Shown one piece after another: positions 17,802-26,439 of a stretch of 64,000 nucleotides of DNA. A model generated the notes under the pieces. It was not told where the DNA came from. It saw nothing but the letters and a program-made list of their open reading frames with translations, and made no database searches. The DNA is from Bacillus subtilis (lineage in GTDB: Bacteria > Bacillota > Bacilli > Bacillales > Bacillaceae_C). The translations under genes were made by a program, and so were the position numbers. Position 1 is the first letter of the stretch. Each line of letters begins with the position of its first letter. The stretch lies in contig NZ_VTQV01000002.1 of NCBI RefSeq assembly GCF_008764245.1, forward strand, positions 31,091 through 95,090, read 5' to 3'.

Positions 17802-19154
17802 TTAAAAAATAATATGGGCAATGCCGGCGATGATCGGCAAGGTAATAATCGTCCTGAGAAGGAAGAGCACGATTAAATCCTTCATATTAACAGGGATTTT
17901 TGAACCGATTAACAGACCGCCCACTTCAGACATATAAATGAGCTGTGTAACGGAAACGCCCGCAATGACAAAACGAGTCATGTCAGACTCAATTCCGTCA
18001 GCTAAAATAGTTGGCAAAAACATATCGGCAAAACCGACTACAAAAGTCTGGGAAGCCGCCTGCGCTTCGGGAATACCTAGGACTTGTAATATAGGAATAA
18101 ATGGTAACCCCAGCCATTGAAAAATCGGCGTATATTCTGCAATGATAAGAGCTAAGGTGCCGAGCGCCATAACGACAGGCGTCACACCCAACCACATATC
18201 GATAATGTTTTTACATCCATCTGAAAGAAATCCTTTCACACTGCTACTTTTTTTCGCTTGTATTTGCGCTTGTTCCAAACCATAGCCCAGTCGACTGTAT
18301 CCATCAGGGATAAGTTCGGACGTATCATCTTGTTCTTTCCCATTTGCATACGTATTTTCTTTCTTGGAGAGCGGCCAGATGCGTGGCAAAATAATCGCAG
18401 CAACAACACCTGACAAAGTAATCGCAAAATAATAAGGAGCAAAATAGTTCATTAATCCGACTTGTTTTAAGACGACAATACTAAACGTGATCGAAACAAC
18501 GGAGAAAGTTGTCCCAATAATCGCTGCTTCTCGTTTTGTATAATGACCTTCTTCGTATTGTCTGCTAGTCAACAACACGCCAATTGTACCATCTCCTAGC
18601 CACGAGGCTAAAGCATCAATGGAAGAACGACCAGGTAATTTAAAAATCGGTCGCATAACCTTCGTCATTAAAGCCCCAAATAACTCTAACAAACCAAAGT
18701 TCAATAAAAGAGGTAATAATAAGCCAGCAAAAAGAAATACCCCAAAAAGAACCGGCAATAAATTATATAGCAAATTGGCTCCAGTACTCTTAGACCATAC
18801 TGCCTCAGGCCCAATCTTAAAATAGACCATAACAGCAAAAATAAAAGCGAGTATTCTAGCGACCACCCAGATAGGATGGACGTCAAATAAATTAGTAAAG
18901 AAGGGGGAGTTTTTTATAAAAGCTGGTTTTATTGTTTTTGCGATGATTGTGCCAATTAAGGAGAATAAAAGAATCCAAACCATAATAGCTGGAATAACTG
19001 GCCCGATTAAATCCTGAATAAGATCAGATAAAACCGCAATTGGAATGGTTACCCCTTCAGAAGAAGGAATAGGAATCATAAATAGAAAAATCCCAATTAA
19101 AGATGGAATTAAAAATAATAGAAAATTGCCTAACGAAAAAGTCTTCTTGTTCAA
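17802..19154 (-). CDS. YjiH-family membrane protein with nucleoside-recognition (Gate) domains
   Basis: 450-residue polytopic protein with about 11 hydrophobic spans and paired Gate-like segments (WLGDGTIGVLLTSRQYEEGHYT, a region with conserved charged residues inside the membrane). This family resembles YjiH and the spore maturation proteins SpmA/SpmB. The transported substrate is not established. The TTG at 19154 is preferred because AAAGGTG lies 6 nt upstream. The GTG three codons earlier overlaps that site. It faces recQ tail to tail, with a repeat between. Function unknown beyond probable transport. Confidence 0.75.
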   Translation of the reverse strand: MNKKTFSLGNFLLFLIPSLIGIFLFMIPIPSSEGVTIPIAVLSDLIQDLIGPVIPAIMVWILLFSLIGTIIAKTIKPAFIKNSPFFTNLFDVHPIWVVARILAFIFAVMVYFKIGPEAVWSKSTGANLLYNLLPVLFGVFLFAGLLLPLLLNFGLLELFGALMTKVMRPIFKLPGRSSIDALASWLGDGTIGVLLTSRQYEEGHYTKREAAIIGTTFSVVSITFSIVVLKQVGLMNYFAPYYFAITLSGVVAAIILPRIWPLSKKENTYANGKEQDDTSELIPDGYSRLGYGLEQAQIQAKKSSSVKGFLSDGCKNIIDMWLGVTPVVMALGTLALIIAEYTPIFQWLGLPFIPILQVLGIPEAQAASQTFVVGFADMFLPTILADGIESDMTRFVIAGVSVTQLIYMSEVGGLLIGSKIPVNMKDLIVLFLLRTIITLPIIAGIAHIIF

Positions 19155-19365
19155 AACGTTCACCTTTCATATCTATAAATTTACTTCTCTATTCTAATGT
19201 ATATTTATTAATAAATCCACATAATCATACTGGCAATATAATGAAAAGAAGAAATTACTTGTAAAGGAATGATAAAGTAGATGATGGAAGATATTTTGGA
19301 TTTTTGCATTGCTGCTTTAGATTCGCTATGATTATTTTGATAAGAGGATTAAAGGAGCTTGAAAC

Positions 19366-20223
19366 ATGGTAAAATGTATTGCATCAGATATGGATGGGAC
19401 ATTATTAAATTCACAAGGGTTGATTAGTGCGGAAAATAAGCGGGCGATCCAATTAGCGAAAGAAAAGGGCATCGAATTTTTAGTAGCTACAGGACGATCT
19501 TGGGAAGAAGCGCGCTATGTATTAGATAAAGAAGAAATTGATTGTGCGGCTATTTGTGTGAATGGGGCGGAAATTCGCTCAAGTAAAGGGGATATCCTTT
19601 ATTCTATTGGGATGGATGGAGAAACGGCTGAAAAAGTAGCCAAAGTATTTGACGAAGTGGGCATGTATTTCGAATTGTACACACCTGAAGGGACTTTTAC
19701 AGCTGATGAAGAGTTAGGGATCCAATCCCTTGTAGATATTTATCATACAGCCAACCCCTCAGAGGATGTGGATAAAATCCGTGATTCAGTGAAAAGGCGA
19801 TTTACACATAGTTCTCTTCGGGTTGTCGATCAATATCAAGAAATCTTTCTAGCTAAGAATTGTCATATTTACAAATTCCTCGCCTTTTCTATGGATGAGG
19901 ATTTATTATTAACAGTAAGCGAGCGATTGAAAGAAATTGAAGGCATTCATGTTACTTCTTCTGGACGCCATAATATAGAAGTGGGTCATAGCGAAGCACA
20001 AAAAGGAATAGCTTTGAAAAAATGGACGGAAAAATTAGGAATCTCCCTTCAAGATACAATGGCGATCGGGGATAATTATAATGATCTCTCCATGTTTGAA
20101 ATAGTTGGACATTCCTTTGCAATGGGAAATGCTGAACAAGCGATTAAAGAGGTTTGTCGATATATAACAGATACAAATTCAGAGGATGGCGTAGCAAAAG
20201 CAATAAGGAAGTTAATTGAATGA
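19366..20223 (+). CDS. Cof-type HAD-IIB phosphatase
   Basis: 285 residues. HAD motif I DMDGT with nucleophile D8 and acid D10. Motif II is TGRSWEEAR and motif III/IV is GDNYNDLSMF near the C-terminus. The C2B cap domain lies between. Family members dephosphorylate sugar phosphates, FMN or phosphorylated B6 precursors with overlapping specificity, so the substrate is not given. AAAGGAG lies 7 nt before the ATG. Single gene ending in a strong terminator. Confidence 0.88.
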   Translation: MVKCIASDMDGTLLNSQGLISAENKRAIQLAKEKGIEFLVATGRSWEEARYVLDKEEIDCAAICVNGAEIRSSKGDILYSIGMDGETAEKVAKVFDEVGMYFELYTPEGTFTADEELGIQSLVDIYHTANPSEDVDKIRDSVKRRFTHSSLRVVDQYQEIFLAKNCHIYKFLAFSMDEDLLLTVSERLKEIEGIHVTSSGRHNIEVGHSEAQKGIALKKWTEKLGISLQDTMAIGDNYNDLSMFEIVGHSFAMGNAEQAIKEVCRYITDTNSEDGVAKAIRKLIE

Positions 20224-20249
20224 TCTTCGGATTTGAATCAGAGTAAAGG

Positions 20250-20296
20250 GAAGATGTCCATCATCGTGAATTTGACCGATGAGACATCTTCTTTTT
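20250..20296 (+). terminator. terminator of the HAD phosphatase gene
   Basis: GAAGATGTC/GACATCTTC with further CATCG/CGATG pairing inside, then TTTTTAT. Confidence 0.85.
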
Positions 20297-20382
20297 ATAC
20301 TGAAAGGGGCAAGCTTCCTTCTCATCATAAAAAACAAGCGATAGAAGAAATCGAAGCGAAAATCAGCTTGCAAAAGAAGTTT

Positions 20383-20943
20383 TTAAATAGCGATTGGCTC
20401 TACCATAGCCACTTTCAGTTTATGATAAATTAACAAATCTCGATTATACTGTGCTGTATAGGTTAGTAAGCTGTTCCATTCTACTTCTTCCATTATCGGC
20501 CAATCTACAATTTGATAGATTTGATTAAGTGTGCGAGCGTTAAGCCAGGCTGTTTCTTCAAAAACGTAGTTCATTTCATGCTCTTCAAGATCCCATTGAA
20601 AAAGCTCCATATTTTTCCTTCTTTCTGAGTAAGGATGGGCTTTTTTTATTTGATAAATATGATAGGATTTTGGGATAGAGGCAAAGAGAGCATCACGGTC
20701 AAGAGAATGTCCTAATTCATGAAGTGTCAAGGTTTGAACAAAACTTCTAAATGGAATTGATGGACACATTTCTTTATGAGAGTGGATTAAACGTGTCGGG
20801 TTAAAGGAAATAAGATTGTCTAAGAAGTTATAACTCATATTGACCCCTGTAGATCGTTGTTTAATAGGCATAGGTAATTGGACTGTCTCCATTATTTCTC
20901 GGATCCAACCTTTTATTTGTTTACTAAGAATTCTTCTATTCAA
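20383..20943 (-). CDS. small uncharacterised protein with a zincin-like HELGH motif
   Basis: 186 residues, no signal peptide or membrane span. HELGH at 75-79 sits in a TLTLHELGHS helix, the pattern of a zinc metallopeptidase active site. A later EETAW segment could supply a third ligand. TTG start 5 nt after AAAGAGGGG. No close family recognised. It may be a cytoplasmic zincin-like protein. It sits alone, facing the HAD gene and divergent from the response regulator. Confidence 0.65.
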   Translation of the reverse strand: MNRRILSKQIKGWIREIMETVQLPMPIKQRSTGVNMSYNFLDNLISFNPTRLIHSHKEMCPSIPFRSFVQTLTLHELGHSLDRDALFASIPKSYHIYQIKKAHPYSERRKNMELFQWDLEEHEMNYVFEETAWLNARTLNQIYQIVDWPIMEEVEWNSLLTYTAQYNRDLLIYHKLKVAMVEPIAI

Positions 20944-21112
20944 TTTTTCCCCTCTTTTTGACTATAGGGTGAGGCCATATTACTTTGACATGGCACACAC
21001 CGATTTTTTAATATTGTATTCTACTCTTTATTATAATATGAAACGATTTATTTGCACTAGGAGAAAGTGAATATTTTCATAAATAATGAAGTGGGACAGG
21101 ACTGGTGAATAT

Positions 21113-21796
21113 ATGAATATTTTAATTGTAGAAGATGATAAAACAATTGCATCAGGATTAGAATACTCACTCAAGCAGGAGCAATTTTCAACGAAGCTAT
21201 GCTATGATGCTACATCAGCAAAAAAGCTCTTAACTGAAAAACGACATGAATTTGATTTATGTCTATTCGATTTATCTTTGCCAGATGGAAGTGGTTATGA
21301 ATTATGCGAGTTGGCGAAGCAGGATGCGGATCTCCCTGTTATTTTTTTAACCGCGATTGATGACGAAGTGAATGTCGTGATGGGACTAGATATGGGGGCG
21401 GATGACTATATCACAAAGCCATTTCGGATTCGCGAATTACTCTCGCGGATTAAATCTGTATTACGCCGATATCAAAAGCAGCCGAAGTCAACTTCATTCA
21501 TTGACATTGAGAATATCCGCATTCATCTTCTAGAAGGAAAGGTATATAAAAATGGTGAGGAAATAGTTTTGACCGCGCTGGAATACCGGCTGTTATTAAT
21601 CTTCGCCAATCATATTGGCCAAGTTCTATCGCGCAATCAGCTCCTAGAGCAAATATGGGATGTGGCTGGGGATTTTGTGAATGATAATACATTAACAGTT
21701 TATATCAAAAGACTGCGTGAAAAATTAGAAGATGATCCGCAAAAACCAAAAATGATTAAAACCATTCGTGGTTTAGGATACAAGGTTGGGGATTGA
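21113..21796 (+). CDS. OmpR-family response regulator (system 1)
   Basis: 227 residues. Receiver domain with acidic pocket EDD (7-9), phosphoacceptor D53 and the TKPF lysine, then an OmpR/PhoB winged helix ending GLGYKVGD. ATG at 21113 is taken as the start because an upstream in-frame ATG would add nine unlike residues. The kinase gene begins immediately after or overlaps the stop. Likely target: the ABC transporter 0.25 kb downstream, in front of which 11-bp-spaced GTCA repeats lie. Confidence 0.92.
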   Translation: MNILIVEDDKTIASGLEYSLKQEQFSTKLCYDATSAKKLLTEKRHEFDLCLFDLSLPDGSGYELCELAKQDADLPVIFLTAIDDEVNVVMGLDMGADDYITKPFRIRELLSRIKSVLRRYQKQPKSTSFIDIENIRIHLLEGKVYKNGEEIVLTALEYRLLLIFANHIGQVLSRNQLLEQIWDVAGDFVNDNTLTVYIKRLREKLEDDPQKPKMIKTIRGLGYKVGD

Positions 21797-21798
21797 AG

Positions 21799-22800
21799 AT
21801 GTTTCGTAATCGTGAAATTCAAATTTTCATCTGGGGGATAGGATGTATTAGTGTCATCGCGGTTGTAATCGGGAGTTTTATTTCTCCCGCCGCAGTGATC
21901 ACGATCTTTATGACAGTCCTTTTATTGTTGGGATGCAGCTTTATTATGACTCGCTGGCGATATCGTGAGATCGAAAAATTGTCCGAGTATTTACGAAAAA
22001 TTCGCGCAGGAGATTATTCTCTCGATGTTCGTGATAATCGTGAAGGCGAGTTAAGTATTTTAAAAAGCGAAATTTATAAAGTGACCTTAATGTTATCGGA
22101 ACAGAGGGCTCTTTTACAAGAGGATAAAATTCGGTTGACGAATGCCATTTCGGATATTTCTCATCAACTGAAAACACCCATCACTTCTATGACCGTGATG
22201 GCGGATTTATTAAGTGATGATGACTTGCCTTTTGAAAAACGAAAAGAATTTGTTCACAATATTCAAGTCCAACTAGAGCGAATTGAATGGCTTGTGTCCT
22301 CTTTATTGAAATTATCGAAAATTGATGCTGGTACGGTGATTTTTAAGAAAGACCAGGTCAATGTAAAGGAATTGATTCAAAAGTCCCTAAAGCCTGTTCT
22401 GATTCCTATGGATATTAAAGCGCAAACCGTTTCCGTCACTGGCGACCCACAAGTATCTTTTAAAGGCGATCTGAATTGGACAGTGGAGGCGTTAATCAAC
22501 ATTCTGAAAAACTGTGTAGAACATACGAGGATTGGTGGCGCCATCACGATTACCTTTGGAGAAAATGCCCTTTTTACGGAAATAGTGATTGCCGACAATG
22601 GGAAAGGCATTATGAAAGAAGATTTGCCTTATATCTTTAAACGCTTTTACAAAGGAAAAACCGGAAGTGAAGAGAGTGTTGGGATTGGACTCGCCATGGC
22701 CCACGGCATCATCACAAGCCAAAGCGGTTCCATTGATGTACAGAGCGAAGTAGGAAAAGGCACAAAATTTCATATAAAAATGTACAAACAGGTTATATAA
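21799..22800 (+). CDS. sensor histidine kinase (system 1)
   Basis: 334 residues. Two adjacent membrane spans (about 10-29 and 31-51) with almost no extracellular loop, the layout of intramembrane-sensing kinases that act with a partner ABC transporter. Short linker, then the DHp domain with H122 in SDISHQLKTP and an HATPase domain (DNGKG, GIGLAM). Start ATG 21799; TTG 21793 overlapping the regulator stop is an alternative. The lack of a sensor domain and the exporter next door suggest the kinase is triggered through the transporter, as in Bce-type modules. Confidence 0.9.
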   Translation: MFRNREIQIFIWGIGCISVIAVVIGSFISPAAVITIFMTVLLLLGCSFIMTRWRYREIEKLSEYLRKIRAGDYSLDVRDNREGELSILKSEIYKVTLMLSEQRALLQEDKIRLTNAISDISHQLKTPITSMTVMADLLSDDDLPFEKRKEFVHNIQVQLERIEWLVSSLLKLSKIDAGTVIFKKDQVNVKELIQKSLKPVLIPMDIKAQTVSVTGDPQVSFKGDLNWTVEALINILKNCVEHTRIGGAITITFGENALFTEIVIADNGKGIMKEDLPYIFKRFYKGKTGSEESVGIGLAMAHGIITSQSGSIDVQSEVGKGTKFHIKMYKQVI

Positions 22801-22831
22801 GATGATTTTTTCCGAATCAGGAAATGTGAAG

Positions 22832-22911
22832 GAAACCCATAAAGGATCGGAGAAGCCCATAAAGTTAAGGGGAAACCCATAAAGAAGCAAAGAAACCCAT
22901 AATGGATAATA
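22832..22911 (+). repeat. four tandem 20-bp direct repeats
   Basis: GAAACCCATAAAG-type core of 12-13 bp starting at 22832, 22852, 22872 and 22892, an exact 20-bp period, with the remaining 7 bp variable. It lies between the kinase stop and the ABC promoter. The period of about two helical turns puts every core on the same DNA face. No ORF. Function unknown. Confidence 0.85.
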
Positions 22912-22972
22912 AGCACCTGATTTATGGCAACGCCAAATTTTACAATGCAAACCCTATAAACTTATCTTCTTA

Positions 22973-23012
22973 AAGTGACGAATTTGTCACTTAACAGTCA
23001 CCTGAAAGTCAT
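22973..23012 (+). promoter_or_regulatory. putative response-regulator operator of the ABC exporter genes
   Basis: A perfect inverted repeat AAGTGAC-GAATTT-GTCACTT (22973-22992) overlaps three direct repeats GTCAC, GTCAC, GTCAT at 22986, 22997 and 23008, exactly 11 bp apart. That is the spacing used by OmpR-family regulators. The -10 candidate TAGACT (23023) has no good -35, as expected for an activated promoter. Confidence 0.55.
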
Positions 23013-23061
23013 TTTAGATAGATAGACTAATGATAACAGTTAAAACGATGGAGGTTTTACG

Positions 23062-23745
23062 ATGGAAATTTTAAGAATTGAGCATCTATCTAAAATGTAT
23101 GGAAAAGGGGAGACCGCCGTTAAGGCGTTAGACGATGTTTCCTTTTCCATTAACAAGGGTGAGTTCGTGGCGATTATTGGACCATCTGGTTCTGGGAAAT
23201 CGACCCTTTTGCATCTACTTGGCGGTGTGGACCGACCATCAAGTGGAAAGGTTTTTGTCGACAACACGGATATTTATGATTTGAATGAAACACAATTGGC
23301 GATTTTTAGACGCCGGCAAATCGGACTTATTTATCAGTTTTATAATTTAATCCCGGTGCTTACTGTTGAAGAGAATATTACTTTGCCCCTTTTACTGGAC
23401 GGTCATAAGGTGGATAAAAAACAATTCAATGGTATTGTCAGGAGCCTTGGATTGGAAGAACGGCTAAATCACTTACCGAATCAGCTTTCCGGCGGCCAAC
23501 AACAAAGGGTTTCGATTGGGAGAGCGTTAATATGTAACCCAGCCTTAATGCTGGCGGACGAGCCCACAGGGAATCTAGATAGCAAGAATAGTAGTGAAAT
23601 CATTGACCTTTTAAAAATGTTTAATAAAACGTACAACCAGACATTAATTGTGATTACACATGATGAGCGGATTGCCCTGCAAGCGGATCGAGTGATTGCC
23701 ATTGAAGATGGTCACATCACCAAAGATGAGGTGGTTCGTCCATGA
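23062..23745 (+). CDS. ABC exporter ATP-binding protein (MacB/LolD type)
   Basis: 227 residues. Walker A GPSGSGKST with K46, Q-loop YQFYNLIP, signature LSGGQQQR, Walker B LMLADEPTGNLD and the switch histidine in VITHDE. The GNLD form is typical of the MacB/LolD/Bce branch that powers FtsX-like permeases. ATG after GGAGG. Its stop overlaps the permease start by 4 bp, so the two are translationally coupled. With the kinase pair it forms a likely antimicrobial-peptide sensing and relief module. Confidence 0.92.
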   Translation: MEILRIEHLSKMYGKGETAVKALDDVSFSINKGEFVAIIGPSGSGKSTLLHLLGGVDRPSSGKVFVDNTDIYDLNETQLAIFRRRQIGLIYQFYNLIPVLTVEENITLPLLLDGHKVDKKQFNGIVRSLGLEERLNHLPNQLSGGQQQRVSIGRALICNPALMLADEPTGNLDSKNSSEIIDLLKMFNKTYNQTLIVITHDERIALQADRVIAIEDGHITKDEVVRP

Positions 23746-26342
23746 ATATTGTCAACAAATTGACAATCAGACATTTAAAACAAAATAAAAGGCGAACACT
23801 TGTCACGATTATTGGTGTCATTATTTCGGTCGCGATGTTAACCGCTGTTGCTACGATCGGCGTTTCCTTTATGGATTTGCTGAAAAGACAAACGATTGCG
23901 GAGGGAGGGAATTGGCATGTTCTTTATCACGATTTGAACGAAAAACAGCTTGAAGCCGTGCAAAAAGATCCTAATACAAAAGAAGTCATTTTATCGAAAG
24001 ATCGTGGCTATGCCACTTTGGAAGGTGGTAAGGATCCGTACAAGCCCTATCTGTTTATAAAAGAATATAATGAAAAAGGTTTTGCACAATTCCCGATTGA
24101 ATTGAGTTCAGGGCGTTATCCACAAAAGGCAAATGAAGTAGTGATTTCAGATGAGATTAAGAAAGGGGCTGGCGTAGACTATAAAATCGGTGATGTCTTA
24201 AAGCTTGATGTTGGAAAGCGCCATGCCCTTGATGAAGAAATCAATGAACCATTGGATCAATCCTTCTCTTATATGACTGATCAAAATGGTAAGAGTGAGG
24301 AAAAATTAGTAGATTTAAAGACGGAAGAATATACAGTTGTCGGGACGATCAAGCGGCCAACTTGGGAACAACCCTGGGCACCTGGCTATACAATTCTTTC
24401 CTATCTTGATCAAGAAAAAATGAAGGAAGTTAATACATCAGTTGTATTAAAAAAGCTAAAAGGTTCTCTTTTTGCTGATACAGAGAAGTTCGCTAAAGCC
24501 AATAAAATTGAAGATCAACAATACGAATTCAATTATGACTTATTGAATTATTCCGGGATAATAAAAAACGGGGGCATGCGGACAACACTTTATACTTTAT
24601 CAGCGATCATTATGACAATCATTATTGTTGGCTCTGTTTCTTTGATTTATAACGCTTTTGCTATTTCTGTAGCCGAGCGTTCGAGACATTTGGGTATGCT
24701 CTCAAGTGTTGGAGCCACAAAAACGCAAAAAAGAAATTCCGTCTTTTTTGAAGGAGCGGTAATTGGCCTTACTAGTATTCCTATTGGGATTATTGCCGGC
24801 CTTGTCGGAATGGGGATTACTTTTATGTTCATCAATAAGATGATCGAAGGGGCTCTCGGCATAAGTGAGAAGCTAGAGGTAACGGTGACATTTGGATCGA
24901 TCCTGGTTGCTGTACTCGTTTCCATTTTAACGATATTCATTTCAACCTTTATTCCAGCAAAAAGAGCCTCGCGCATTTCCGCGATTGATGCGATTCGCCA
25001 AACAAAGGATTTGAAATTAACGAGAAAAGCGGTAAAAACCTCCAAGCTTGTTCGGAAAATGTTCGGAATGGAGGCGGAAATCGGCTTAAAGAATTTAAAA
25101 AGAAATAAGCGTAGATATCAAGCAACTGTTTTTTCCCTAGTGATAAGTATTATTCTATTTCTTTCTGTCTCCTTCTTCACAGATAATCTGAAGAAATCCC
25201 TTGAACTTTCCCAAGTAGGTGGTGCCGATTATGATATCTATATCGAATTAGGGCATGAGGGAGATGACCAGTTTGTTCAATCGATTGTATCAATGGATGA
25301 TGTGACAGAGTATAACATTATAAAGGATGTGCCTGACAAAAGTATCACCTCTTGGGTAGACAAAGATATGGCAGGAGACCAGTTGCAGACAACGGCCGAC
25401 TTTAAAGAACAGTTTAAGGATGGTAAATATCAATATTATATCAACCTTTACGCTCTGAATGACGAAAGCCTAAAGTCTTATGCTGATCAAGTTGGAGCGA
25501 ATTATGAACAACTCCAAAATAGTTTATCAGCGATTGCAATCAATACCATTCAATATGAGGATGAAGAAGCGGGGAGGTATGTGGAAACAAAAAACATACA
25601 CGCAAAAGTTGGGGACAAACTAAGTCTGAACACTGAAGATTGGGAGACAGAGAAAGAAGAAAAATTAGATCAAATCACAATTGCAGCATTGACTGATCAG
25701 AAACCAATGGGGGTATTCGACAACGGTGGAATTATTAATGTTGTTTTAATCGTCTCTGAATCTACTTTGAATCAATTAGGTGATGGGGTTTTAGTAGAAG
25801 AGGAAAATTCTCCATCCCTTTATTTAAAAAGTAAAGACCCTATAGATACCCAGAAGCAGATCGAAGAAATAGAAAATATTCGCCATTATGTAGAGAATTA
25901 CTATAAAGATAGACAAGATAATCAACAAATGATTTTGCTCATGTCCGTCTTTACTTATGGCTTTATTACCTTAATCACGCTCATTTCTATTGCAAATATC
26001 TTAAATACAATTTCTACAAGTATTTCTCTAAGAAAACGTGAATTTGCGATGCTGAAATCAATGGGAATGACACCAAAAGGCTTTAATAAAATGATTAACT
26101 ATGAAAGTATTTTTTATGGTCTAAAAGCTTTGCTATATGGATTGCCGATTAGCATTGCTATTATGTATCTAATGTATCGAGCGTTGATGAACAGCTTTAG
26201 CTATGCTTTCACTCTCCCGTGGTTAAGTCTATTATATGTAGTGGTAGCTGTTTTTCTCATTGTTGGAATTGCAATGTTATATTCCAGTTCCAAAGTGAAA
26301 AAGGAAAATATTATCGATGCCTTGAAGCAGGAGAATATTTGA
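23742..26342 (+). CDS. FtsX-family ABC permease with two extracytoplasmic domains
   Basis: 866 residues. N-terminal span after HLKQNKRRT, a first extracytoplasmic domain (about 40-275), three spans (FtsX core), a positively charged linker, a second N-terminal-type span (about 460-480), a second extracytoplasmic domain (to about 720), then three more spans. This duplicated layout is larger than the BceB type (about 650 residues, one large domain) and fits the general MacB_PCD/FtsX permeases. These extrude or pull peptides and lipids from the membrane rather than pumping through a channel. The substrate cannot be read. Confidence 0.88.
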   Translation: MNIVNKLTIRHLKQNKRRTLVTIIGVIISVAMLTAVATIGVSFMDLLKRQTIAEGGNWHVLYHDLNEKQLEAVQKDPNTKEVILSKDRGYATLEGGKDPYKPYLFIKEYNEKGFAQFPIELSSGRYPQKANEVVISDEIKKGAGVDYKIGDVLKLDVGKRHALDEEINEPLDQSFSYMTDQNGKSEEKLVDLKTEEYTVVGTIKRPTWEQPWAPGYTILSYLDQEKMKEVNTSVVLKKLKGSLFADTEKFAKANKIEDQQYEFNYDLLNYSGIIKNGGMRTTLYTLSAIIMTIIIVGSVSLIYNAFAISVAERSRHLGMLSSVGATKTQKRNSVFFEGAVIGLTSIPIGIIAGLVGMGITFMFINKMIEGALGISEKLEVTVTFGSILVAVLVSILTIFISTFIPAKRASRISAIDAIRQTKDLKLTRKAVKTSKLVRKMFGMEAEIGLKNLKRNKRRYQATVFSLVISIILFLSVSFFTDNLKKSLELSQVGGADYDIYIELGHEGDDQFVQSIVSMDDVTEYNIIKDVPDKSITSWVDKDMAGDQLQTTADFKEQFKDGKYQYYINLYALNDESLKSYADQVGANYEQLQNSLSAIAINTIQYEDEEAGRYVETKNIHAKVGDKLSLNTEDWETEKEEKLDQITIAALTDQKPMGVFDNGGIINVVLIVSESTLNQLGDGVLVEEENSPSLYLKSKDPIDTQKQIEEIENIRHYVENYYKDRQDNQQMILLMSVFTYGFITLITLISIANILNTISTSISLRKREFAMLKSMGMTPKGFNKMINYESIFYGLKALLYGLPISIAIMYLMYRALMNSFSYAFTLPWLSLLYVVVAVFLIVGIAMLYSSSKVKKENIIDALKQENI

Positions 26343-26344
26343 TG

Positions 26345-26384
26345 GAAGGGGCTTCTTGTCTAATTGACAGGGGGCCTTTTTAAA
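26345..26384 (+). terminator. terminator of the exporter operon
   Basis: AAGG...TTGTC-loop-GACA...CCTTTTT, an imperfect stem with a T run. Confidence 0.6.
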
Positions 26385-26439
26385 ATTAGGATGAAACTAA
26401 TGGTGACATTAGCACGTAGTTAGTACTGGTGGTGATTAA

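Noticed and set aside
19164..19365. A 16-codon frame (19281-19331) before the HAD gene
   Set aside because: No ribosome site at usable distance and no conservation evidence.
20233..20433. 66-codon frame after the HAD gene
   Set aside because: It runs through a perfect terminator hairpin and into the opposite-strand gene; TTG start without ribosome site.
22832..22911. CRISPR-like mini array
   Set aside because: Variable parts are only 7 bp and cores 12-13 bp, far below CRISPR sizes.
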